DNA of 52,927 nt, from contig JADHVR010000018.1 of NCBI GenBank assembly GCA_016783885.1, positions 1 through 52,927 of the forward strand, written 5' to 3'. The DNA is from Bacteroidales bacterium (GTDB taxonomy: Bacteria > Bacteroidota > Bacteroidia > Bacteroidales > JAADJA01). Under the pieces are notes generated by a model that made no database searches, had not been told where the DNA came from, and worked only from the letters and a program-made list of their open reading frames with translations. The position numbers were made by a program, and so were the translations under genes. Below, in pieces: positions 28,059 to 35,333 of this stretch. Numbering within the stretch: position 1 is the stretch's first letter; each line of letters begins with the position of its first letter.

Positions 28059-28188
28059 GTGATAGTACAGAATTTTTAAAGTTATATGTTATCTGTTAAA
28101 GGTTATATGTTATCACGGTAATAATTATTGTGATACCAATAGAACTTTTATAAACTGAATAGTAACCAATTCTTTAATATAAAAAAAA

Positions 28189-30243
28189 ATGACTGGAAAA
28201 ATATTTATTACAAGTTTTATCATCCTGATGACGGTATATTTCAATGGCGCCTTAGCCCAGAGTGTTGAATTTACAAAATATAATTTCCCGAATCATCGAG
28301 AAGAACTTAGTAAGGCACTGGATAATATAAAAGCAGGTGATAAATACTATGAAAAAGGACCCGGCATATACCGCTTAGCCATTGAAAAGTATTTAAAAGC
28401 CAATAAATTCAATCCGAATAATGCCTTGCTTAATTATAAGATCGGCAGATGCCTCTTGGACGACAACGACAAATCCGAAGCAATTAAATATCTTGAAAAG
28501 GCATATAGCTTAGATCCCAGGATAAGCCTCGATATGAAGTATAATGACGTAAACTATCTTATAGCCCGGGCTTATCATTTAGATTATCAGTTCGACAAAG
28601 CCATTGATAAATACACGGAACATAAAAATTCGTTAACACCCGAGCAATTAGACAGAGAAGATAAAATAGTCGATAGAAGGATTGAGGAATGCACTACTGC
28701 AAAGGAAATGGTGGCGAAGCCCGAAAGGATTTTTGTTGACAATATGGGCAATGTGGTCAATTCTGCTTATCCCGATTACAGACCGCTGGTCGTCCCCGAA
28801 GAAAACATGATCTTGTTCACTTCGTCAAGGGAAAATACAACAGGTGGAAAAAGGGATGATGATTCCTATTATTTCGAAGACATTTATGTAACCTATTATG
28901 AAGACGGAAAGTGGTTGCTACCCGACAATGTATATGCTCTTAACAGCAATAACCACGATGCCACTGCCGGAATTTCATCCGATGGTACTATCCTGTATGT
29001 TTACAAATCTTCAGGAGGAAATAATCTTTACGAAAGCAAGGTAAGAGATAATACCTATACCATGCCTGAACGATTGTCAAATAATATAAATTCAGGACTA
29101 AAGCAGGCTTCTGCATCTTTAACTTTTGATAAAACAACCTTATATTTCACCGGCTTAAGAGAAGAAGGATATGGAGGACAGGATATTTATTATAGCAGGA
29201 AAGATGCAAAAGGCCGATGGCAGCAACCGGTAAATATCGGCGCTACAATAAATACACTCTTTGATGAAGAAGGAGTATTTATTACTCCTGATGGTAAAAC
29301 CTTATACTTTAGTTCGAAAGGACATAACTCAATGGGTGGGTTTGATATATTCAAATCGGAGTATAAAGATGGAAAATGGTCGAATCCCATAAATCTCGGA
29401 TACCCGATAAATACTCCGGATGATGATGTATTTTTTACGATAGCTGCCAGTGGGCAACGCGGTTATTATTCCTCGAAGAAAAGGGACGGTTATGGTGAAC
29501 AGGACCTTTATATAATCACATTCCTCGGGGCTGCCAAACCCATGGTCATTAACTCGGAAGAAGCCGAACTTGCATATAAAGTAGCTGCATTTGCACCGAG
29601 ACCCGAACCAAAAATAGAACAGAATACAATACTCACAGGCATAATTCTCGATGCCGAAACGCTTGAACCTTTGCAGGCAACCATTGAAATAATTGACAAC
29701 ACAAAGAGTGAATTGATGGCAATTTTTGAATCGAACAGCACTACCGGCGCTTATTTACTTTCCCTTAAGCCGGGTATGAACTATGGTATATCGGTTAACA
29801 AGAAAGGCTATCTGTTCCATTCAGAAAATTTCGATATCCCTGAAAATGCAGTTGCTAAAAAAATTAAAAAGGACATTTTACTGAAAAAAGTAGAGGTGGG
29901 TAGTAAAATAGTCCTGAACAATATTTTCTTTGATTTTAATAAATCCACATTACGTCCCGAATCCGTAGCCGAATCAGACCGTTTATATAAATTGCTTAAT
30001 GAAATGCCAACATTAAAAATTGAGATTTCAGGACATACCGATAACATCGGATCGGCTACATACAATCAAAAGCTGTCGGAAAACAGGGCAAAAGCAGTCG
30101 TTAATTACTTAACCCAGAAAGGCATAAATAAAAACCGACTTGTCTTTAAAGGCTACGGTTTTACTCAGCCGATCGCTACCAACGAAACTGCTAAAGGACG
30201 GCAGCTAAACCGTAGAACCGAGTTTAAGGTGTTAAAGAAATAA
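28189..30243 (+). CDS. PorE-like TPR/beta-propeller/CRD/OmpA protein
   Basis: A 684-aa envelope protein with a signal peptide (ending ALAQ), a TPR region (about 40-160), a PD40/WD40-like beta-propeller (about 195-430; ENMILFTSSREN, KTTLYFTGLREEGYGGQDIYYS, KTLYFSSKGHNSMGGFDIF), a carboxypeptidase-regulatory-like domain (about 480-560; TGIILDAETLEPLQATIEI), and an OmpA peptidoglycan-binding domain (about 570-684; FFDFNKSTLRPES, GHTDNIGSATYNQ). This is the domain order of PorE, a periplasmic component of the T9SS in Porphyromonas gingivalis that links it to peptidoglycan. Many Bacteroidota have several such paralogues, so exact PorE identity is unproven. Confidence 0.85.
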   Translation: MTGKIFITSFIILMTVYFNGALAQSVEFTKYNFPNHREELSKALDNIKAGDKYYEKGPGIYRLAIEKYLKANKFNPNNALLNYKIGRCLLDDNDKSEAIKYLEKAYSLDPRISLDMKYNDVNYLIARAYHLDYQFDKAIDKYTEHKNSLTPEQLDREDKIVDRRIEECTTAKEMVAKPERIFVDNMGNVVNSAYPDYRPLVVPEENMILFTSSRENTTGGKRDDDSYYFEDIYVTYYEDGKWLLPDNVYALNSNNHDATAGISSDGTILYVYKSSGGNNLYESKVRDNTYTMPERLSNNINSGLKQASASLTFDKTTLYFTGLREEGYGGQDIYYSRKDAKGRWQQPVNIGATINTLFDEEGVFITPDGKTLYFSSKGHNSMGGFDIFKSEYKDGKWSNPINLGYPINTPDDDVFFTIAASGQRGYYSSKKRDGYGEQDLYIITFLGAAKPMVINSEEAELAYKVAAFAPRPEPKIEQNTILTGIILDAETLEPLQATIEIIDNTKSELMAIFESNSTTGAYLLSLKPGMNYGISVNKKGYLFHSENFDIPENAVAKKIKKDILLKKVEVGSKIVLNNIFFDFNKSTLRPESVAESDRLYKLLNEMPTLKIEISGHTDNIGSATYNQKLSENRAKAVVNYLTQKGINKNRLVFKGYGFTQPIATNETAKGRQLNRRTEFKVLKK

Positions 30244-30258
30244 TTATGATTGATTAAT

Positions 30259-30286
30259 CATCCAGCCACTTCTTAAACTTCCCAAC
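30259..30286. repeat. 28-bp direct repeat, left copy
   Basis: Identical over 28 bases to 32736-32763, which is the 3' end of the LytTR gene, in the same orientation. On the minus strand it still reads VGKFKKWLDD then stop, against VGKFKKWLDG in the intact gene. Upstream of the V codon no similarity remains. Confidence 0.85.
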
Positions 30287-30367
30287 ATGTGTTAAGAGTT
30301 GCCGAAAAAAAAGTGGAATATTTAAGAAAGCAAAAAAAAGCAAATTAATAATTTGAATGAAAGGGGT

Positions 30368-30574
30368 ATGAGTATATTTGATATAAAAACAATAGAAACG
30401 ATATGGAAAAATATGGAAGATGTTCCTTTTGATGAAGACTGTGATGGGGAACTTGTCCTTGCAATGGATTATCATTCTTTTAAAAAAGGTACTTCAAGAA
30501 ATGAAATATGGTATTGGTTCGACGAAAATCATCCAAAAGGGATAGGGTATTTAATGTGGAATCTGAAAAATTAA
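30368..30574 (+). CDS. Small hypothetical protein of the AlbA_2 cassette
   Basis: A 68-aa acidic protein beginning MSIFDIKTIETIWKNM, with a tryptophan/tyrosine-rich C-terminal half (EIWYWFDENHPKGIGYLMW). No signal peptide or TM segment. The frame also has an upstream TTG (30353), but the ATG is preferred. It ends 11 bp before the AlbA_2-HATPase gene on the same strand, so it is probably cotranscribed and may be a regulator or partner of that protein. I do not recognise the family. Confidence 0.6.
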   Translation: MSIFDIKTIETIWKNMEDVPFDEDCDGELVLAMDYHSFKKGTSRNEIWYWFDENHPKGIGYLMWNLKN

Positions 30575-30585
30575 CATAAATAAAA

Positions 30586-32589
30586 GTGGCATTACCCATA
30601 AACATAGATGAATTATTACACGGCCATACGGTTGAATGGGATCGTGTTGAGCTTAAAAAAGGATGGAATCCCGAAAACATTATACATTCTCTTTGTGCTT
30701 ATGCCAATGATATTAATAATTGGGATGGTGGATATATTATTGTTGGTGTAGAAGAAGAAAATGGAAAAGCAAAACTACCACCTGTTGGATTAAAATCAGA
30801 TCAACTGGATGTGATACAAAAGAAATTAATTGAATTATCGTTTAAAATATCTCCTGCATTTATTCCGGTTTCACAACCGTATATAAAAGACGGAAAACAT
30901 ATTTTAATTATTTGGGCACCTGCAGGAGATAATCGTCCTTATAAAGCTCCGGTAAGCCTCAGCGAAAAGAAGTCGGAAAAAGCATGGTACATCAAACGAG
31001 GATCGAAAACCCTTAAAGTAAAAGACGGTTCTGAATACGAAAGAAGGTTACTTGAGCTTACAGCAAGAATCCCTTTTGATGACAGAATAAATCAGGGCGC
31101 AACACTTGACAATCTTAGTTTGCAATTAATCCAGTCGCACCTGAAAGAGGTAATGAGTCCATTGTATAATGAAAGTACGAAAATTCATTTTCAGGATTTA
31201 TGCAAACAAATGAAAATTGCAAAAGGGCCGGATGAAAATCTCAGGCCTACAAATGTTGGGTTATTGCTTTTTAACGAACATCCTGATAATTTCTTTGCCG
31301 GAGCCAAAATAGAACTTGTATTACACAAAGGCAAGGTTGGTAAAGATTACGTGGAAAAAATATTCACAGGCCCTATTGTCAAACAAGTAAGAGATGTACT
31401 GAATTTCATTAATACTAATATTATTCAGGAGCAAGTATCGAAGTCTCCTAGGCAGGCAGAAGCGGTCAGGTTTTTTAATTATCCTTATCAGGCAATTGAA
31501 GAAGTATTGGTAAATGCCGTTTATCACAGAAGCTACGAACGTGAAAATCCTGTTGAAATACAGATACATCCTGATAAAATTGAAATTTTGAGCTTCCCGG
31601 GTCCCATACCTCCTGTTGACAAAGAGATGCTTAAAAAAGAAAGAATTGTTACAAGAGAATACAGAAACCGGAAACTGGGTGGATTTTTAAAAGAACTTAA
31701 ATTAACCGAAGGCAGGGGAACCGGCTTTCCTATTATCTATAATAGTCTTGAAATTAACGGCTCACCACGGCCAATATTTGAAACAGACGATAACAGGTCT
31801 TATTTCCTGAGTACTATTAAGATTCATACTTTAGCTGAACAGATAAAAATACAAGAAGCTAAAGATGATTACAAAGATATTGAATGGATAGTTAATTCAG
31901 TAGGTGATATAAATAATTATCTTAGTCTCTTAGTCTCTAAAAAAAGAGACATAGATAAGAGTTTGGCAATTAAAAGCTTAAATAAAATCCATCATCATCT
32001 TAGGCTCTTAGTCTCCCGACATGGAGACGAAGATAAAAGGCAGCATGATTATTTAGATTTTCAAACTTTGGAAACCATTAACAGATGGATAAAACAATAT
32101 AATTATAACAAGGCAAATGAACTGTTATCACTACTTAAATCTTTTATCGGGCAAAAAAGTATAGATGTTTTGGAGTTATGTTTACAAGCTCAAAGCAGGG
32201 AAGCTATTTTTGAGAGGATTCAAATGTATAATAACACTAAAAACTACAATAAACACATAAAGCCATTACTGGCAATGGGATGGATTTTATATACCCTGCC
32301 AGATAAACCGAACAGCAAAAAACAGAAATACATTATTTCCGAATCAGGAAAAACAATATTGAAAAATGAATATTCTCTAATAAAAAGAATTCCTGTACAT
32401 TCCTCAAATGTAGCTTCAGTAGGTTATGATGAAAACAATCAAATTTTGGAAATTGAATTTCATAACGGGGCAATTTCCCGGTATTTCGATGTGCCACAAG
32501 AAGTTTTTGAAGGATTAATGAGTGCGGGATCGCTAGGTAGTTACTTTATGTATAATATTAAAAATGAGTATGAGTATCAAAAAATATAA
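30586..32589 (+). CDS. AlbA_2 (Schlafen-like) - HATPase - KTSC protein
   Basis: A 667-aa cytosolic multidomain protein. Residues about 8-140 form an AlbA_2/Schlafen-like putative nucleic-acid-binding domain (VEWDRVELKKGWNPE, GGYIIVGVEEENGKA). About 290-400 is a GHKL ATPase-like domain (N-box around N310 in EVLVNAVYHRSYE; glycine loop GRGTG at 376-380). Residues 446-485 contain two repeat-derived inserts. About 490-600 is a winged-helix-like region, and 604-667 is a KTSC domain (SSNVASVGYDENNQ, LEIEFHNGAISRYFDVP). The start is GTG, supported by the usual family opening MALPINI(D/E)ELL. AlbA_2-ATPase proteins are common in accessory regions as putative regulators or defence components; the function here is unknown. 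Confidence 0.85.
   Translation: MALPINIDELLHGHTVEWDRVELKKGWNPENIIHSLCAYANDINNWDGGYIIVGVEEENGKAKLPPVGLKSDQLDVIQKKLIELSFKISPAFIPVSQPYIKDGKHILIIWAPAGDNRPYKAPVSLSEKKSEKAWYIKRGSKTLKVKDGSEYERRLLELTARIPFDDRINQGATLDNLSLQLIQSHLKEVMSPLYNESTKIHFQDLCKQMKIAKGPDENLRPTNVGLLLFNEHPDNFFAGAKIELVLHKGKVGKDYVEKIFTGPIVKQVRDVLNFINTNIIQEQVSKSPRQAEAVRFFNYPYQAIEEVLVNAVYHRSYERENPVEIQIHPDKIEILSFPGPIPPVDKEMLKKERIVTREYRNRKLGGFLKELKLTEGRGTGFPIIYNSLEINGSPRPIFETDDNRSYFLSTIKIHTLAEQIKIQEAKDDYKDIEWIVNSVGDINNYLSLLVSKKRDIDKSLAIKSLNKIHHHLRLLVSRHGDEDKRQHDYLDFQTLETINRWIKQYNYNKANELLSLLKSFIGQKSIDVLELCLQAQSREAIFERIQMYNNTKNYNKHIKPLLAMGWILYTLPDKPNSKKQKYIISESGKTILKNEYSLIKRIPVHSSNVASVGYDENNQILEIEFHNGAISRYFDVPQEVFEGLMSAGSLGSYFMYNIKNEYEYQKI
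31921..32039. repeat. Two in-frame palindromic mini-repeats with a covarying stem
   Basis: Copies at 31921-31961 and 31999-32039 are spaced exactly 78 bp, so both are read in the same frame and give LxLLVS peptides. Each holds a 6-bp stem: GTCTCT with AGAGAC in copy one, GTCTCC with GGAGAC in copy two. The terminal pair has changed on both sides, a compensatory change. Confidence 0.7.
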
Positions 32590-32730
32590 AATTGAAAAAG
32601 AGATTGATGAGATTTAGTCATCCCTTTGCAGTCATACACATTGCCCGGTCGTTCATGCCAAAACACAATCCAAAACCTGCTAAAAAGTATACCTGCCACA
32701 ATTTTTTTCTACCCATTAACAATTAACATC

Positions 32731-33489
32731 TCACCCATCCAGCCACTTCTTAAACTTCCCAACTTTCTCCCTCGCAACAATTACATCCTGGTCGTCCGAA
32801 TGTAACAGTTCAATTTTCAAGCGGCTGTTGGAATAAGAAATAATATCACCAAAGGAATTCATTGCTATCAGGTATTTCCTGTTTATACGAAAAAACTTTT
32901 GCGGGTCAATCAGGTCTTCAACCTGCTCCAGTGAATAATCAATCACGTAGTTACGGTTATCGGAAGTATGCAGGAAAGTAGCTTTTTCGAGGCTGTAAAA
33001 ATACAGGATGTTTTCAACAGAAATGGATTTAATGTGTTCTCCTACTTTTATCACAAAGCGCTGTTTATAATTGCTTGTCAGCATTTGAAGTACAACATCA
33101 AAAACCTGTTGGTGCGGGATAGTCTGGGTTTGGGCATAAGTTTTTTTAAATTTATCTATAGCTGCTTTGAGTTCATCGAAGTCGATGGGCTTTAACAGGT
33201 AATCAATGCTGTTAACTTTAAATGCCCTGATAGCATATTCATTAAAAGCAGTAGTAAAAATTACCGGGCATTCGACTAAAGTTTTTTCGAATATTTCAAA
33301 GCTCAAACCATCGGCTAATTGTATATCCATAAATGCCAGATCGGGCTGTGGTTGACCGTCGAACCATTTTATACTTTTCTTTACAGAATCAAGAATTTCC
33401 AACACGTCAATCTCCGGGTCGTATTGTTTGATAAGCCCTTCAAGAAATTGGGCAGCCCGTACTTCGTCTTCGATGATTACAACTTTCAT
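32731..33489 (-). CDS. LytTR-family response regulator
   Basis: A 252-aa two-component regulator. The receiver domain is at 1-120 (IIEDE at 5-9, phosphoacceptor D55 in FMDIQL, TTA at about 79, K101 region in LLKPI), and the LytTR DNA-binding domain is at about 150-250 (FVIKVGEHIKSISVENILYFYS, FFRINRKYLIAM). The ATG overlaps the stop of the upstream LytS-type kinase by 4 bp, so the two are translationally coupled. Its last 28 bp or so are duplicated at 30259-30286 on the far side of the AlbA_2 cassette. It likely controls the linked TonB receptor and TPR genes, but no operator was identified. Confidence 0.93.
   Translation of the reverse strand: MKVVIIEDEVRAAQFLEGLIKQYDPEIDVLEILDSVKKSIKWFDGQPQPDLAFMDIQLADGLSFEIFEKTLVECPVIFTTAFNEYAIRAFKVNSIDYLLKPIDFDELKAAIDKFKKTYAQTQTIPHQQVFDVVLQMLTSNYKQRFVIKVGEHIKSISVENILYFYSLEKATFLHTSDNRNYVIDYSLEQVEDLIDPQKFFRINRKYLIAMNSFGDIISYSNSRLKIELLHSDDQDVIVAREKVGKFKKWLDG
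32736..32763. repeat. 28-bp direct repeat, right copy (3' end of the LytTR gene)
   Basis: Identical to 30259-30286. It encodes the C-terminal VGKFKKWLD of the response regulator and would act as the intact gene end after an insertion. Confidence 0.85.
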
Positions 33490-34526
33490 GCTTCGCCGGA
33501 TTTGATAAGAGGAACTTTTACTATAAACTGCGATGAGGTCTCTTGAATAATAAAAGATTTATTTGTAAAATGTTCGTATCTTGATTTAATGTTGTTCAAA
33601 CCTATTCCTCCTGAATGCCCGATGGTGGTTTTTTTCTGCAAATTGTTCAGTACAATTATATAATCTTCGTCATTAAATATTTTTATCTCAAGCGGATCTT
33701 CCTTCGAAACAATATTATGTTTTACGGCATTTTCCACTAATATTTGAAGAGATAACGGAATTATCAATTTATCAGAACAACCGTTCAGGTCAATATTTGT
33801 TTTTAAATTATCTCCGTGCCTGATTTTTTGAAGGTACAGGTATTTTTCAACAAATTCTATTTCCGTTTTTACAGCTACAACTTCATTGTCTTTTTGTTCC
33901 AGCACATACCTGTAAACCTCCGAAAGTTGTTTAATGAACTTCGTAGCCAAATCCTGGTCTTTATAAACCAGGGATGACAATGTGTTAAGGCTGTTGAACA
34001 GAAAGTGGGGATTTACCTGGTTCCTCAGGGCTTTGTATTGCAAGACGATGCTTTCCCGTTTTAATTTTTCTTCGTTTACTGCTGCCTCCCTCCATGACCG
34101 AAAAAAATCAATTGAATACAAGATTGAGGCGATCACTATTGTAATTCCCAATTCCACAATCATGATGAGCCTGCCGAAACCCTGAAATAAATAACGAACG
34201 TCGATTTTATATAAAATAACATGCCAAAAAAAATTGACAAGAAAAATTATAATTACAGAATAGCTAAACATCGCAAACAAATTCCACCTCAGTGCCCTGG
34301 CTGGATCTTCGTGCATATCAACATATTTGTTAATAAAACAACCTACCGCATGGTTTCCTTTCCATAAAAAGCCCCCTATCAATAATGAATATGCCGAAGC
34401 CTGAAAACTAAAAATATAATCAATGCTTGCACCAAATAGCGATGCTATTAAATTACCGATAATAATAACGATCAGTAAATCTCGCAGATGACCTAAAAAA
34501 ATTCTTTTTTTATCAGCTTTCCTCAT
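33486..34526 (-). CDS. LytS/YehU-type sensor histidine kinase
   Basis: A 346-aa membrane kinase: four TM segments (about 17-32, 43-58, 83-105, 118-138), a short coiled linker, then the His_kinase domain with phosphoacceptor H174 in NPHFLFNSLNTLSSL. The ATPase domain has the N-box LVENAVKHNIVSK and the G-box GGIGLNNIKSRYE. It is paired with the LytTR regulator by a 4-bp overlap. There is no large periplasmic sensor domain, so it may sense through its TM segments. Confidence 0.93.
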   Translation of the reverse strand: MRKADKKRIFLGHLRDLLIVIIIGNLIASLFGASIDYIFSFQASAYSLLIGGFLWKGNHAVGCFINKYVDMHEDPARALRWNLFAMFSYSVIIIFLVNFFWHVILYKIDVRYLFQGFGRLIMIVELGITIVIASILYSIDFFRSWREAAVNEEKLKRESIVLQYKALRNQVNPHFLFNSLNTLSSLVYKDQDLATKFIKQLSEVYRYVLEQKDNEVVAVKTEIEFVEKYLYLQKIRHGDNLKTNIDLNGCSDKLIIPLSLQILVENAVKHNIVSKEDPLEIKIFNDEDYIIVLNNLQKKTTIGHSGGIGLNNIKSRYEHFTNKSFIIQETSSQFIVKVPLIKSGEA

Positions 34527-34635
34527 AATTCACCAATTATTATTGTCTATTGATTATTATCTATTTACTATTGTCTATTTTTTTTCCGACCCAGAAGTTT
34601 CGGGACATGATTAATTATTCAAAAATCAAAAATCG

Positions 34636-35289
34636 CTATTCTTCTTCCCCGCAATTCTGCGCATACTGCTGCTGATTCTGTTCGCCGCCCCATGTTGGAG
34701 ATAATACATGGTCAGGAACAGTTGTCCGGTATTTTTCCATGGCTGTTTTAAATAAAGGGCATGCAGCCTTAATACCGCCTCCAAATGCTTCGGGAATATG
34801 CAACACATTCATACCAAGAAGATAATAAGCCCTCGGATTGTCAGGATTAAATTTTTTGGCTTGATTAAGGGCTTCACCTGCTTTCATAGAATAATTCCTT
34901 CCACGGGTTTCCGGGTCAATCTGGATACGCCCCTGGTATAGCAAACCTTGTAAGACAAATAATTCCGACTCTTCAGGATAGATTTCAATGGCTTTGTCGA
35001 TGAAAGTTTGTGCCTTATCAAGATACGAATCCTTTTTATCACTGCCTTCCGATACAAAGCTCAGATTAATATAACAGAAGGCTGCATAATACAATGGGTG
35101 CCATTTATCTGTTTCGGTATTGGCGATGCGTTCGAAACTATTAGCAAGGTCCTGGAAATCCTTCTCAGTTTGTGCCATCTTAAACGCTTTTTTCTGTTTT
35201 ACCATGATCATCATGTAATCCTGTTCGGTTTGCGAATAAACAAATACCGTTGCCATAATCAAGAATAAAGAAATAATTGTTGTTTTCAT
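34636..35289 (-). CDS. Exported TPR-like protein of the TonB receptor operon
   Basis: A 217-aa protein with a signal peptide (ISLFLIMATVFVYSQ) and a helical, TPR-like body (YYAAFCYINLSFV, AQTFIDKAIEIYPEESELFVLQGLLYQ, ALNQAKKFNPDNPRAYYLLGMNVL). Near the C-terminus are GGGIKAACPLFKTAMEKY and a WGGEQNQQQYAQNCGEEE tail. It lies between a TonB-dependent receptor (44 bp upstream) and the LytS/LytTR pair, all on the minus strand; similar trios are familiar in Bacteroidota. It is probably a periplasmic accessory of the receptor. Its exact role is unknown. Confidence 0.8.
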   Translation of the reverse strand: MKTTIISLFLIMATVFVYSQTEQDYMMIMVKQKKAFKMAQTEKDFQDLANSFERIANTETDKWHPLYYAAFCYINLSFVSEGSDKKDSYLDKAQTFIDKAIEIYPEESELFVLQGLLYQGRIQIDPETRGRNYSMKAGEALNQAKKFNPDNPRAYYLLGMNVLHIPEAFGGGIKAACPLFKTAMEKYRTTVPDHVLSPTWGGEQNQQQYAQNCGEEE

Positions 35290-35333
35290 TTTTCTGAAAT
35301 TTTAATTAATACTTATTTTATTTTCCAAAATTA

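Larger units (their letters stand above)
30259..32763. mobile_element. Candidate accessory cassette bounded by 28-bp direct repeats
   Basis: A 2.5-kb segment between a PorE-like gene and the LytTR/LytS pair, holding a 68-aa gene and an AlbA_2-HATPase-KTSC gene. One boundary repeat is the last 28 bp or so of the LytTR coding region, as when an element enters the 3' end of a gene and recreates it. No integrase, transposase or terminal inverted repeats were seen, so the mechanism is unknown, and an origin by duplication of the gene end is equally possible. Confidence 0.5.

Noticed and set aside
30254-30475. 73-aa minus-strand ORF ending GKFKKWLDD
   Set aside because: Only the last nine residues resemble the response regulator; the rest is non-coding in appearance. 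It is better explained as the left 28-bp repeat.
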